From: CAXBCP01 sp963974055
GTDB lineage: Bacteria > Pseudomonadota > Alphaproteobacteria > MPNO01 > UBA830
Direction: 5' to 3'
DNA: 64,000 nucleotides
Assembly: GCA_963974055.1 (NCBI GenBank)
Contig: CAXBCP010000017.1
Location: 41,304-105,303, forward strand
Of the stretch, positions 27,075 through 35,180 are shown in pieces (positions within the stretch are counted from its first letter, which is position 1; each line of letters opens with the position of its first letter). The notes under the pieces are model-generated. The model was not told where the DNA came from and made no database searches. It saw only the letters and a list, made by a program, of their open reading frames with translations. The translations under genes were made by a program, and so were the position numbers.

Positions 27075-27671
27075 GTGACCGGACTGACCAACACTATCGT
27101 TCTGACCTGCATCCTGGCAACGGCCTTCGTTACCAAGGCCGTTCCGGCGACGGCATATTACGGCGGTGTCCCGTCGCGGAGTACAGTTGCAGATCGCCGC
27201 ATTGCCGAATTGCAATTGCCGGTTCACCCGACGGGCAGATCCGGGGCGATGCTCCAGGTGAAATCGAGCGGAATGTGCATCGACAATGCGGGCTCGAAGA
27301 AACCCGGCGCGCGGCTTCAGGGCTGGAAATGCAATCCCCGCAATCTCAACCAGCGCTTCTCCCTGATCCCCCACAAGAACAAGCGGCGAAGCGTTTCAAT
27401 CCAAAGCCGGCTCTCGAAGCTCTGCATCGGCGCCGACAAGCAGTCGCGCAAGAGCGGCGCGGGGGTCGTACAGACGCGGTGCACGGGCAAGCCGGACCAG
27501 GCCTGGGAAATCAAAGGATCGGCCGGAAGCGACTGGTTCCAGCTCCGCGCGCAGCACAGCGGGATGTGCCTGACGCTGACACCGGCGAAACAGCCGAAGC
27601 ACAGCGGCAAACTCGTCCAGATGAAATGCGACCGACAGAACCCCGATCAGGAATTCACACGGAATGGCTGA
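27075..27671 (+). CDS. Secreted ricin-type beta-trefoil lectin, single trefoil (protein A)
   Basis: The 198-residue product starts at GTG and carries a Sec signal (TGLTNTIVLTCILATAFVTK, cleavage near PATA). Residues about 59-198 form one beta-trefoil with three ricin units: SGMCIDNAGSKKPG to NLNQRF, KLCIGADKQSRKSG to KPDQAW, and SGMCLTLTPAKQPKHSG to NPDQEF; two carry F where the canonical QxW has W. The family binds galactose-type or other glycans. Its trefoil resembles the second trefoil of the protein at 29133-30662 (shared GSKK, CNPxNxNQ and WFQLRAxHSG elements). It is the first gene of a three-gene cluster, and no ATG start fits the signal better. Confidence 0.8.
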   Translation: MTGLTNTIVLTCILATAFVTKAVPATAYYGGVPSRSTVADRRIAELQLPVHPTGRSGAMLQVKSSGMCIDNAGSKKPGARLQGWKCNPRNLNQRFSLIPHKNKRRSVSIQSRLSKLCIGADKQSRKSGAGVVQTRCTGKPDQAWEIKGSAGSDWFQLRAQHSGMCLTLTPAKQPKHSGKLVQMKCDRQNPDQEFTRNG

Positions 27672-27743
27672 CTGCTCACTGAACCGGACCCCCGTGGCGA
27701 AGGCAGGGTTTCACCACACAACACTCTAAACCGGAGAAAAAAG

Positions 27744-28976
27744 ATGACGATATACATACCGAAACTCAGAAAATTTCTGACGGCAGGCACCGCTGCCCTG
27801 TTAATCGCGGGCAGTACCACCAGCGCCATGGCGTTCTGCTTCTCAAACGACTCGCTGTCGTCACAGAACATTCACGTGCAACAACTCGACCGCAGCAAAT
27901 TCCTCAATTCCATGTCGTCGGCCATGAACCAGATCGCCAATGGCGTCTGCAACGTCGCAAGCATGAAAGGAAAGATGGCGCGCGGCGACAAAGACCTCAA
28001 GGACTGCAAGGAAATCGCGGACGCATTCTCTAAAGCAAAAGACGGCCTGAAACAGGCGGGTCAGGATATGCGCAACGATAAGTATATGGGCCCTCCCATG
28101 CGCGCGGTCGAAGACGCGGCGGAGGCCACTTATGATTTCGTCTATGGACTTCCCCTTGTCGGCGAAACCGTGGGATTCACCCGGTATGCGACCATGGAAG
28201 TCACCGCCCCCATTATCAACATCGGCAAGGCCGCCGGTAAGGAAATCGTAAAGACCGCAAATAAGATCGCGAGCGCAACGACCGACACGATCGACAAGAT
28301 CACGTCGAAACGGTTCAAGAAAACCATCGGCCCCGACGGCACGCAGTGCTGCAACCACAAGAACCGCGACTGCAATCCAACCGGCCGCAAAGACGGCAAG
28401 ATATACTTTAAAATAAAATATGCCGGCGTCTCCCGCGTCGTAAAACTCGGCGCCACCGATCACATGGAGTGCCGGGTCAACGACAAGCACCCGAAACGGA
28501 CGGTCTGCAAGAACCACGTCTGGCCGGTATCGCCCTTCCGCGCACATGAAAACACAAGACGGGGAATGCTTATCAAATCGAAGCACACCAAGAAATGCCT
28601 CGAAGTCGGCGGCGGAGACAAAAAAAATGGCGCCAACGTCAATATGTGGAAGTGCCATGGCGGCAAAAACCAGCGCTGGAGCGTTTACAAGAACGGCACC
28701 ATCCGCAGCGAGATGAACTGGAAATGCCTGGACGTTGCCGTTGGCACAAACAAACCGGGCAGGAACGGCGCAAACGTCACGATGTATGACTGCCATGGCG
28801 CGAACAACCAGCGGTGGACGTCTGGACGGGACAATCAGATCATCAGCCGCACCACCGGCAGGTACAACTGGTGTATGGAAGTCGGCGGCTGGGACCAGAA
28901 AGACGGCGCCAACGTCAATATCTGGAAATGCGGCAACGCCCAGGCCAATCAGGTCTGGTGGATCGTAAAGAAATAA
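27744..28976 (+). CDS. Secreted protein with unknown cysteine-containing domain and one ricin-type trefoil (protein B)
   Basis: The 410-residue product has a 30-residue signal (MTIYIPKLRKFLTAGTAALL, cleaved before FCFSND), a helical region to about residue 190, then a domain (about 195-270) with TQCC at 202-203, RDCNPTGRKDGKIYF and KLGATDHMEC that I do not recognise. Residues about 272-410 form one trefoil with three units: KCLEVGGGDKKNGANV to KNQRW, KCLDVAVGTNKPG to NNQRW, and WCMEVGGWDQKDG to ANQVW. GGAGAAAAAAG precedes the ATG. Signal, helical region, new domain and trefoil are shared with the protein at 29133. Confidence 0.8.
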   Translation: MTIYIPKLRKFLTAGTAALLIAGSTTSAMAFCFSNDSLSSQNIHVQQLDRSKFLNSMSSAMNQIANGVCNVASMKGKMARGDKDLKDCKEIADAFSKAKDGLKQAGQDMRNDKYMGPPMRAVEDAAEATYDFVYGLPLVGETVGFTRYATMEVTAPIINIGKAAGKEIVKTANKIASATTDTIDKITSKRFKKTIGPDGTQCCNHKNRDCNPTGRKDGKIYFKIKYAGVSRVVKLGATDHMECRVNDKHPKRTVCKNHVWPVSPFRAHENTRRGMLIKSKHTKKCLEVGGGDKKNGANVNMWKCHGGKNQRWSVYKNGTIRSEMNWKCLDVAVGTNKPGRNGANVTMYDCHGANNQRWTSGRDNQIISRTTGRYNWCMEVGGWDQKDGANVNIWKCGNAQANQVWWIVKK

Positions 28977-28990
28977 GGAACGAACGAAAC

Positions 28991-29018
28991 CTCCGGGCCG
29001 CGTCATATCGGCCCGGAG
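28991..29018 (+). other. Perfect intergenic stem-loop, no U-tract
   Basis: CTCCGGGCCG (28991-29000) pairs exactly with CGGCCCGGAG (29009-29018) across an 8-nt loop, just after the stop of protein B. No T-run follows, so it is not a standard terminator. The core CCGGGCCG also forms the terminator after protein C, suggesting that the 3' end was duplicated with the gene. It may stabilise or process the mRNA between the two lectin genes. Confidence 0.6.
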
Positions 29019-29132
29019 ATCCACCCGAGATGAGTCAGGTATTCAGTAGTTCCGCTTCACTGCCCATCGAGCAACGCCCCGTGAGCGAGCACCGGGCGCC
29101 CAACACACAACGTCTTTGATTGGAGAATAAAA

Positions 29133-30662
29133 ATGACCATAAGGATATCGAAACTCAAAAAGCTTCTGACGGCAGGTGCCGCCGCCTTTTTAATCGCCGG
29201 CAGTTCAAGCGGCGCCATGGCGTTCTGTTTTTCGAACGATTCATTGTCGAACACCTCGTTCACGGTGCGGCAGATGCCTGAAGACGCGTTCAAGAAGACC
29301 GTTCGAAAAACCTCGGAAATTTCGAAATGCAACGCCCTGCCGAAGAAACAGAGGGAAAAGTGCCTGGATCTCAAAAAGAAAGCCAAGGCCTGGGAGGACC
29401 AGGCGGCGGAAGACTTTTATGCATTCGTGACAGATTTGCCGCTGGTCGGCGATCCGATCGACAAGGCCGCTAAATATTCGAGGGAGAAATTCTTCGCATA
29501 CGGAAAGTGGCAGAAAAAGGTCGTCGACGACGCAGGCAAAATTCTCGATGACGTCCTCAAGCCGCTTTCCACGCGGTTTCGCCAGACCGTAAATGCCGAC
29601 GGCACCCAGTGCTGCAGCTGGAAAAACCGCGACTGCAACCCGAGCGGCAAGAAGGACGGCAAGATCTATTTCAATATGAAATACGCGAACATTTCGCGGG
29701 TCGTGAAACTCGGTGCGACGGACCACATGGAATGCACCATCGACAAAAACAATCCCCGGGGCGCGGTCTGCCGGAACTATGTCTGGCCCCAATCCCCGCC
29801 CCGGCCCAATCAGGAAACCAGACGCGGCCTGCTGATCAAATCGATGAACGGCGACAAGTGCCTCGAAGTCGGCGGCTGGAAAAAGAACAACGGCGCCAAC
29901 GTCAATATGTGGGAATGCCACGGCGGCAAGAACCAGCGCTGGGTGGTCTACCGGAACGGCACGATCCGCAGCGAAATGAACTGGAAATGCCTCGATATCG
30001 CCGTCAGCAATTACAGGAACATCAAGAACGGCTCGAACGTCGTCCTCCACGATTGCCACGGCGGCCCCAATCAGCGCTGGACGCATTTCACACGCTCCGA
30101 CAAGTTGATCAACCGCGTGCCGGGCGGCAACCCGATCTGTCTCGATGTCGCCAAATGGAACAAAGACAACGGCGCCAACGTCCATGTCTGGAAATGCGGC
30201 AAGAAGCAGGCCAACCAGCGCTGGACGGTCGGCAAAACCGCAACCTACCCGCGGGTGCTGAAAGTCCGCTACCCCGGCAAATGCCTCGACAACACGGGCG
30301 GCAGCAAAAAAGGCGGGAAGGTTCATTCCTGGGACTGCAACCCGAAAAACGTCAACCAGCAATGGGAATTCAAGGTGCGCGCCGACAATTACCTTGAGAT
30401 CAAAAGCCGGCGTTCCGGCATGTGCCTGGATGTCGCCGCCGCCAAGAAAAGTAACGGCGCGAAGGTCATTCAGTGGCCGTGTAACGGCAAGGCCCACCAG
30501 CAGTGGAAAATCCGGGGCGTCAAGGACGGTTGGTTCCAGCTGCGGGCACGCCATTCCGGCAAGTGCCTGGATCTGAAGGGTCCCTACAAGGCGAACGGCA
30601 CGCCGTTCCAGCAATGGGACTGCAAGAACGTCAAGAACCAGTCGTTCCGCGACGCCGGCTAG
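29133..30662 (+). CDS. Secreted protein with unknown cysteine-containing domain and two ricin-type trefoils (protein C)
   Basis: The 509-residue product has a signal nearly identical to protein B (MTIRISKLKKLLTAGAAAFL, cleaved before FCFSND), a shorter helical region, and the same unrecognised domain (TQCC at 160-161, DCNPSGKKDGKIYF, KLGATDHMEC). Trefoil 1 (about 230-370) has units ending KNQRW, PNQRW and ANQRW like protein B. Trefoil 2 (about 375-509) has KCLDNTGGSKKGG to VNQQW, MCLDVAAAKKSNG to HQQW and KCLDLKGPYKANG to NQSF, and resembles protein A. GGAG precedes the ATG. A strong terminator follows. Secretion is clear; targets are unknown. Confidence 0.82.
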   Translation: MTIRISKLKKLLTAGAAAFLIAGSSSGAMAFCFSNDSLSNTSFTVRQMPEDAFKKTVRKTSEISKCNALPKKQREKCLDLKKKAKAWEDQAAEDFYAFVTDLPLVGDPIDKAAKYSREKFFAYGKWQKKVVDDAGKILDDVLKPLSTRFRQTVNADGTQCCSWKNRDCNPSGKKDGKIYFNMKYANISRVVKLGATDHMECTIDKNNPRGAVCRNYVWPQSPPRPNQETRRGLLIKSMNGDKCLEVGGWKKNNGANVNMWECHGGKNQRWVVYRNGTIRSEMNWKCLDIAVSNYRNIKNGSNVVLHDCHGGPNQRWTHFTRSDKLINRVPGGNPICLDVAKWNKDNGANVHVWKCGKKQANQRWTVGKTATYPRVLKVRYPGKCLDNTGGSKKGGKVHSWDCNPKNVNQQWEFKVRADNYLEIKSRRSGMCLDVAAAKKSNGAKVIQWPCNGKAHQQWKIRGVKDGWFQLRARHSGKCLDLKGPYKANGTPFQQWDCKNVKNQSFRDAG

Positions 30663-30690
30663 CTGTCACAAACGGAAGCATCCGAACACC

Positions 30691-30721
30691 CCGGGCCGCC
30701 TCACAGCGGCCCGGTTTTTTT
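30691..30721 (+). terminator. Rho-independent terminator of the lectin cluster
   Basis: CCGGGCCGC (30691-30699) pairs with GCGGCCCGG (30706-30714) around a 6-nt loop, followed by seven T. It lies 29 bp after the stop of protein C and its T-run touches the stop of the convergent FMN dehydrogenase gene. Confidence 0.9.
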
Positions 30722-31988
30722 ATCGCCCTTCGAAATCCGCCGCCGCATAGGCCCGCGGATGACGCACCGCGATTTGGCGCAGTTCGTCCACGTTCCGGCA
30801 GCCGAGCTGCCCGAGCGTCGCGCTGACATCGTCGATCAGCACGTCGATCAGGTGGGCGGGGCCTTTTTCCCCCAGCGCGCCGAGGCTCCACAGGAACGCC
30901 TTGCCGGCAAAGGCCGCGTCGGCGCCCAGCGCCACCGCGCGGGCGGCATCGACACCGGACCGGACGCCGCTGTCATAGACCAGCTCGGCCTTGCCGCCGA
31001 CCGCGTCGGCAACCGCCGGCAACACGTCGATCGGCGCCGGCAGAGCATCGATCTGGCGCCCGCCATGATTGGTGACGAACAATCCGTCGATCCCGAGCTC
31101 CACCGCGCGCAGAGCATCTTCCGGATGCATGATGCCTTTCAGCATCAGCGGCTTTTTCCATTTGTCGCGGTAGCGCGCGATTTCGTCCCACGTAAAGGCG
31201 CCGCCGCTTTCCCGCCGGATGAACGCCGCCGCTTCGGCAATGCTGACGCCCGGTTCCATATAGGGCGCAAGCGACGTGAATTTCGGGATGCCGTTGCGCA
31301 CCAGGGACTGCATCCAGTGCGGCGAGCGCATCGCGTCCAGTTTCAGCCGCGTCGTCAGCTTGAACGGATTCATGATGCCGCTTTTGACCTCGCGCGGGCG
31401 CGTCGTGCGCGTCGGCGTGTCGATGGTCAGGACCAGGACGTTGACGTTCGCTGCCTCGGCGCGGCGCACCAGATCGAGCCCGATTTTATGGTCGTTCTTC
31501 GAGAACCGGTAGAGCTGCAGCCACAACACGTCGGGCGCGATCTCCGCCGCGCGCTCGATGTCGATGCCCGACAGCAGCCCCAGCGTATAGGGCACGTTCG
31601 CCGCCTGGGCGGCTTTCGCCAGATAGGTCTCGGCCCCCGGAAAGGCCGTGCCGGGACCGCCGATGGGCGCGATCCCGATCGGCGCGGCGTAGGATTTTCC
31701 GAACAGGGTGATGTCGGCCGGCGGCGGCGCAATGACCCTGCCATAGCGCGGCACCATCTCGACCGCGTCCAGCGCCGCCCAGTTGCGGGCGATGCCGGTA
31801 TCCTGCCCCGCCCCGCCATCGGCATATTCGAACGAGAAATTCGGCAGCCGGCGGCGCGCCCGCGCGCGCAGGTCGAAGGCCGTCGGAAAGCGGCGCTTCA
31901 GGGCGAGCTGTTCAGCGGTCGGTTTCGGACGTTGCGCCACGGTCACGGGACGATCTGTGGCGGGCGGAACGGAAGAGGAATCGGGCAT
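30720..31988 (-). CDS. FMN-dependent alpha-hydroxy acid dehydrogenase (LldD/lactate oxidase family)
   Basis: The 422-residue TIM-barrel flavoprotein has the active-site signature LFVTNHGGRQIDALPAPIDV, the FMN-binding APIGIAPIGGPG and LQLYRFSKND elements, KGIMHPEDALRAVELG, and YDSGVRSGVDAARAVALGAD. It oxidises an L-2-hydroxy acid (such as lactate, mandelate or glycolate) to the 2-oxo acid, passing electrons to quinone or O2. A proline-rich N-terminal 30 residues is non-standard. It is divergent from the MarR-like regulator 111 bp away. Confidence 0.9.
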   Translation of the reverse strand: MPDSSSVPPATDRPVTVAQRPKPTAEQLALKRRFPTAFDLRARARRRLPNFSFEYADGGAGQDTGIARNWAALDAVEMVPRYGRVIAPPPADITLFGKSYAAPIGIAPIGGPGTAFPGAETYLAKAAQAANVPYTLGLLSGIDIERAAEIAPDVLWLQLYRFSKNDHKIGLDLVRRAEAANVNVLVLTIDTPTRTTRPREVKSGIMNPFKLTTRLKLDAMRSPHWMQSLVRNGIPKFTSLAPYMEPGVSIAEAAAFIRRESGGAFTWDEIARYRDKWKKPLMLKGIMHPEDALRAVELGIDGLFVTNHGGRQIDALPAPIDVLPAVADAVGGKAELVYDSGVRSGVDAARAVALGADAAFAGKAFLWSLGALGEKGPAHLIDVLIDDVSATLGQLGCRNVDELRQIAVRHPRAYAAADFEGR

Positions 31989-32099
31989 TTCGGTGTCCCT
32001 GTTATGGACCGCGCAGGCGGCTTGTTCTGCATCATAACCTGCCCGGGGACCGTTCTGCCATGCTAGGCTGACCGAAATTCGACAGAACCGGAATTCCGA

Positions 32100-32474
32100 A
32101 TGCCCGACCGCAGCTATTCCGAAGACGAACGCCGGCAGTTCTATCGCTGCATGACTCGCATCTTCCAGATGGAGCGCGAACTGGGCGGCAATACGATCGA
32201 CGCCATCATCCTGCGCGCCGCGGCAATCGGGCGGCTCGAAGACCGCCCGATGAGCGTGTCGTCGCTTGCCACCTACGTAAACCTGCCCCGTCAGACCGTC
32301 AGCCGCCGTATCCAGCGGCTTGCCAGTCGCGGACTGCTGGCAACGCGGCGCGAGGGCAACCGCACCGTCGTCGACACCACCGACAAGGCCCGCCGCAGCA
32401 GTCTCAAATTCGCCAATGACGCGATTGCCGAGACCGTGGAATTCGTGCGCGGGCTGGACAACAATCGCCCATAA
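32100..32474 (+). CDS. MarR-like winged-helix transcriptional regulator
   Basis: The 124-residue protein contains a winged helix-turn-helix: MSVSSLATYVNLPRQTVSRR, IQRLASRGLLATRREGN, with the wing RTVVDTTDKARR. The N-terminal YSEDERRQFYRCMTRIFQME and C-terminal helices could form the dimer interface. It lies between the divergent hydroxyacid dehydrogenase and the downstream acyl-CoA operon, either of which it may regulate. It is shorter than typical MarR proteins. Confidence 0.75.
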   Translation: MPDRSYSEDERRQFYRCMTRIFQMERELGGNTIDAIILRAAAIGRLEDRPMSVSSLATYVNLPRQTVSRRIQRLASRGLLATRREGNRTVVDTTDKARRSSLKFANDAIAETVEFVRGLDNNRP

Positions 32475-32596
32475 TGAGCAGTTCAGGCATGGACATGAAA
32501 CGGCGTTCGTAATTTACTTGTCGCAACGGTCGGATCACCGGCCATCGGGGAAGAAACCGGCCGGCGAAACCGGCCGCATAGTCAAAAGGGACATCC

Positions 32597-33442
32597 ATGG
32601 CGCGCAAGCTGAAATCTTTCAGCCGTCCGAAGGGCGGCTCACTCAAAAAATCATACGACATGATCATCGCCAAGCGGCGGAAGGGCGCGCTGGAAATCCA
32701 GTTCAACCGGCCCGACCGGATGAACACGATCAACGAGGAAATGGCCGAAGACATCATGCACGCGATGGACGCGGTCGAACTGGACCGCAACATCATCGCA
32801 GTCGTGCTGTCCGGCGACGCCCGCGCATTCTGCGCCGGGGCCGATCTCGGCGGCTTCAAGGATCTGCCGGAAGACCGCTACGACAATTACCGGGCGCGCT
32901 ACAACCAGCGCAAAAACCGGCTGCTCTACCGTTTCCTGATGAATTACACCAAGCCCGTCATCTCGGCGGTGGAGGGCTATTGCCTCGGCGGCGGGTTCGA
33001 GATGGCGATGATGGGAGATTTCATCGTGGCCAGCGAAAGCGCCAGCTTCGGCCTGCCCGAGGGGCGGCACAGCCTGATCCCCGGCGCCGGCGGCACGCAG
33101 AACCTGCCGCGGCTGATCGGTGCGCCGCTCGCCAAGGAACTGATGTGGACCGGACGGCGGATTTCCGGCGCGGAAGCCAAGGAATACCGCATCGTCAATC
33201 ACGTCGTGGAAACCGGCAAGGCGCTGGCCAAGGTCCGGTCGATCGTCGAGGAAATGAAGGCCGTCGGCCCGCTGTCTCAGCTGATGACCAAGCAGTCCAT
33301 CAACCGGGGCGTCGACATGTCACTGCAGCAGGGATTCATGCAGGAGGCGGATCTCGCCTACATGCTGTCCTGGTCGGACGACCGTGCGGAAGGACTGAAG
33401 GCGTTTTCGGAACGGCGCAAACCCGACTTCAAGGGACAATAA
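32597..33442 (+). CDS. Enoyl-CoA hydratase/isomerase family protein
   Basis: The 281-residue crotonase-fold protein contains the oxyanion-hole segments SGDARAFCAGADLGGF and EGYCLGGGFEMAMMGDFIVA, the first catalytic glutamate in FGLPEGRHSLIPGAGGTQ and the second in LAKELMWTGRRISG, so both glutamates used by enoyl-CoA hydratases appear present. The N-terminal basic 20 residues (RKLKSFSRPKGG) are unusual. It opens a same-strand run with thiolase-like, DUF35, acyl-CoA ligase and acyl-CoA dehydrogenase genes, implying a beta-oxidation-type chain-shortening pathway for an acid side chain. Confidence 0.9.
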   Translation: MARKLKSFSRPKGGSLKKSYDMIIAKRRKGALEIQFNRPDRMNTINEEMAEDIMHAMDAVELDRNIIAVVLSGDARAFCAGADLGGFKDLPEDRYDNYRARYNQRKNRLLYRFLMNYTKPVISAVEGYCLGGGFEMAMMGDFIVASESASFGLPEGRHSLIPGAGGTQNLPRLIGAPLAKELMWTGRRISGAEAKEYRIVNHVVETGKALAKVRSIVEEMKAVGPLSQLMTKQSINRGVDMSLQQGFMQEADLAYMLSWSDDRAEGLKAFSERRKPDFKGQ

Positions 33443-33481
33443 GAAACCCGACAGGATTCACAGAACTCAGGGAGGCCCGAC

Positions 33482-34663
33482 ATGGCCGGAAATTTTCTGG
33501 CGGACAAGGATGTCTGCATCGTCGCTTACGGCGAAACCAAGATCGAACGGCGCGGCGGACGCTCCGCCTATGAAATAGCAGCGGAGGTCGCGGAGCAGCT
33601 TTACAAGAAAACAAAGCTCGGGCCGTCCGACATCGACGGCGTTACCTTCACGGTGCCGCTCAGCGAATGTTCGAACCCCTTCTGGTCGGGCTATGCGACC
33701 GAATATCTCGGCATATCGGCAAAGTGGCTGCAGACCAGCGATATCGGCGGCGCATCGGCGATCGGCAATGTCGCCCGCGCGGCCATGGCGATCAAATCCG
33801 GTCTGTGCGAAACCGCCATGATCCTCGGCGTCGACGCGCCGTCGACGCAGTGGCGCGCCTATTACGGCAGCTATCGCAACGAATTCTGGGACCCGGTCGG
33901 AATCCAGGGGCCGCCCGGTGCGTTCGGCCTGCTGATGAACCGCTACGAGCACCAGTACGGCATCGATTTCCGGGGTCTCGGCGCGCTCGCCGTCGCCCAG
34001 CGCAACGGCGCGATCAAGAACCCCAACGCCTATGAGAAACTGCGCCACAAGATCACCGTCGACGACTACATCAATTCGCGCCAGGTCTCGTCGCCGCTGC
34101 GGCTGCTCGATTCCGTGATGTGGGCGGATGGCGGCAACGGTCTGGTCATGATGAAAACAAGCCGCGCCAGGAAGCTCGGCCTGAAGAACCGCATCTACCC
34201 GCTGTCCTACGCCGAAATCTCGAATTTCGACTGCAGCAACCAGACCCCCGACATGACCGCCACCGGCCATTCCGTGGTCGGCCCCAAGGTGCTCCGGGAT
34301 GCCAAACTGAAGCCGAAGGACGTGGACATGTTCCACCCCTATGACGATTTCCTGTTTGCGGTCATGCTCAAGGCGGAACAATGCGGGTTCGCGAGAAAGG
34401 GCCAGGGGTCGCAGTTCCTGCGCGATACCGATCTCGGCCCGAAAGGCGACCTGCCGATCAATACCGGCGGCGGCCAGATCAGCTGCGGCCAGCCGGGCCT
34501 TGCCGGCGGCGGTATCAACCTTGTCGAGGCCGTCCGCCAGCTGATGGGCGAAGGCAAGGGCCGGCAGGTGCCGAATGCGCGCAACGCACTAGTCACCGGG
34601 ATCGGCGTTATCCCGTACGGACGGAACTGGGGCTCGGCGAATGCCATGGTCCTGGTAAACTAG
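33482..34663 (+). CDS. Thiolase-superfamily protein lacking the standard catalytic residues
   Basis: The 393-residue product has the fold pattern of SCP-x/thiolase-like proteins (KTKLGPSDIDGVTF, SGLCETAMILGVD, LKPKDVDMFHPYDDF, INTGGGQISCGQPG). Where a biosynthetic thiolase has its nucleophilic cysteine, this one has SDIGGASAIG (residues 87-95). The usual GHP motif reads CGQP (335-338), so the histidine is glutamine. Ltp2-type proteins of this superfamily that partner DUF35 proteins act as retro-aldolases rather than thiolases; that is the likely analogue. It is followed 16 nt later by the DUF35 gene. Confidence 0.85.
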   Translation: MAGNFLADKDVCIVAYGETKIERRGGRSAYEIAAEVAEQLYKKTKLGPSDIDGVTFTVPLSECSNPFWSGYATEYLGISAKWLQTSDIGGASAIGNVARAAMAIKSGLCETAMILGVDAPSTQWRAYYGSYRNEFWDPVGIQGPPGAFGLLMNRYEHQYGIDFRGLGALAVAQRNGAIKNPNAYEKLRHKITVDDYINSRQVSSPLRLLDSVMWADGGNGLVMMKTSRARKLGLKNRIYPLSYAEISNFDCSNQTPDMTATGHSVVGPKVLRDAKLKPKDVDMFHPYDDFLFAVMLKAEQCGFARKGQGSQFLRDTDLGPKGDLPINTGGGQISCGQPGLAGGGINLVEAVRQLMGEGKGRQVPNARNALVTGIGVIPYGRNWGSANAMVLVN

Positions 34664-34679
34664 GAAGGGGAGACAGAAA

Positions 34680-35174
34680 ATGGCCAATACAGATGTAAAA
34701 CCGCGCCCGGTCCCCAAACCGACGCCGACAACCCAGGCGTTCTGGGACGGCGCGAAGAAGGGCAAGCTGATGCTGCAATGGGATCCCGTTGCCCGCAAGT
34801 ATCAGTTCTGGCCGCGCGCCAACAGCGTGCGGACCGGCCGCCGGAACCTGCAATGGAAACCGACATCGGGCAAGGGAGAGCTCTATTCCTTCACCATCAC
34901 CCATGTCCCGACGCCGGGCTTCGAGGACAAGGCGCCCTATGTGGTCGGCATGGTCGAACTCGACGAAGGCGTACGGATCATCGCCAACATGATCAACCTG
35001 AAGCCGGAAGACGTCGAGATCGGCATGCGGGTCAAGGTCGCGTGGGAAAAGATCAACGACGACATCACCTATTTCGCGTTCGAACCCGACAAGAGCGGCC
35101 CGGCCAAGGCAAAAGCCGGGCCAAAAGCAAAGGCCAGGCCAAGGGCAAAGGCCAAACCCAAAGCCGCGAAGTAG
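34680..35174 (+). CDS. DUF35/OB-fold protein with degenerate zinc ribbon and Lys/Ala-rich tail
   Basis: The 164-residue product has the OB-fold part of Zn-ribbon DUF35 proteins (SGKGELYSFTITHVPTPGFE, YVVGMVELDEGVRIIANMIN). The region that should carry the CxxC...CxxC ribbon (LQWDPVARKYQFWPRANSVR) has no cysteine, and neither does the whole protein. The C-terminal 25 residues are repeats of Lys, Ala, Pro and Arg, like a histone-H1-type tail. DUF35 proteins normally bind a thiolase partner and help load acyl-CoA, as the upstream thiolase-like gene suggests. Confidence 0.8.
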   Translation: MANTDVKPRPVPKPTPTTQAFWDGAKKGKLMLQWDPVARKYQFWPRANSVRTGRRNLQWKPTSGKGELYSFTITHVPTPGFEDKAPYVVGMVELDEGVRIIANMINLKPEDVEIGMRVKVAWEKINDDITYFAFEPDKSGPAKAKAGPKAKARPRAKAKPKAAK

Positions 35175-35180
35175 CCCCGG

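Noticed and set aside
27861..30614. Minus-strand open frames across the lectin genes
   Set aside because: Hydrophobic repeat-like translations are mirror images of the ricin repeats on the plus strand, which have signal peptides and ribosome sites.
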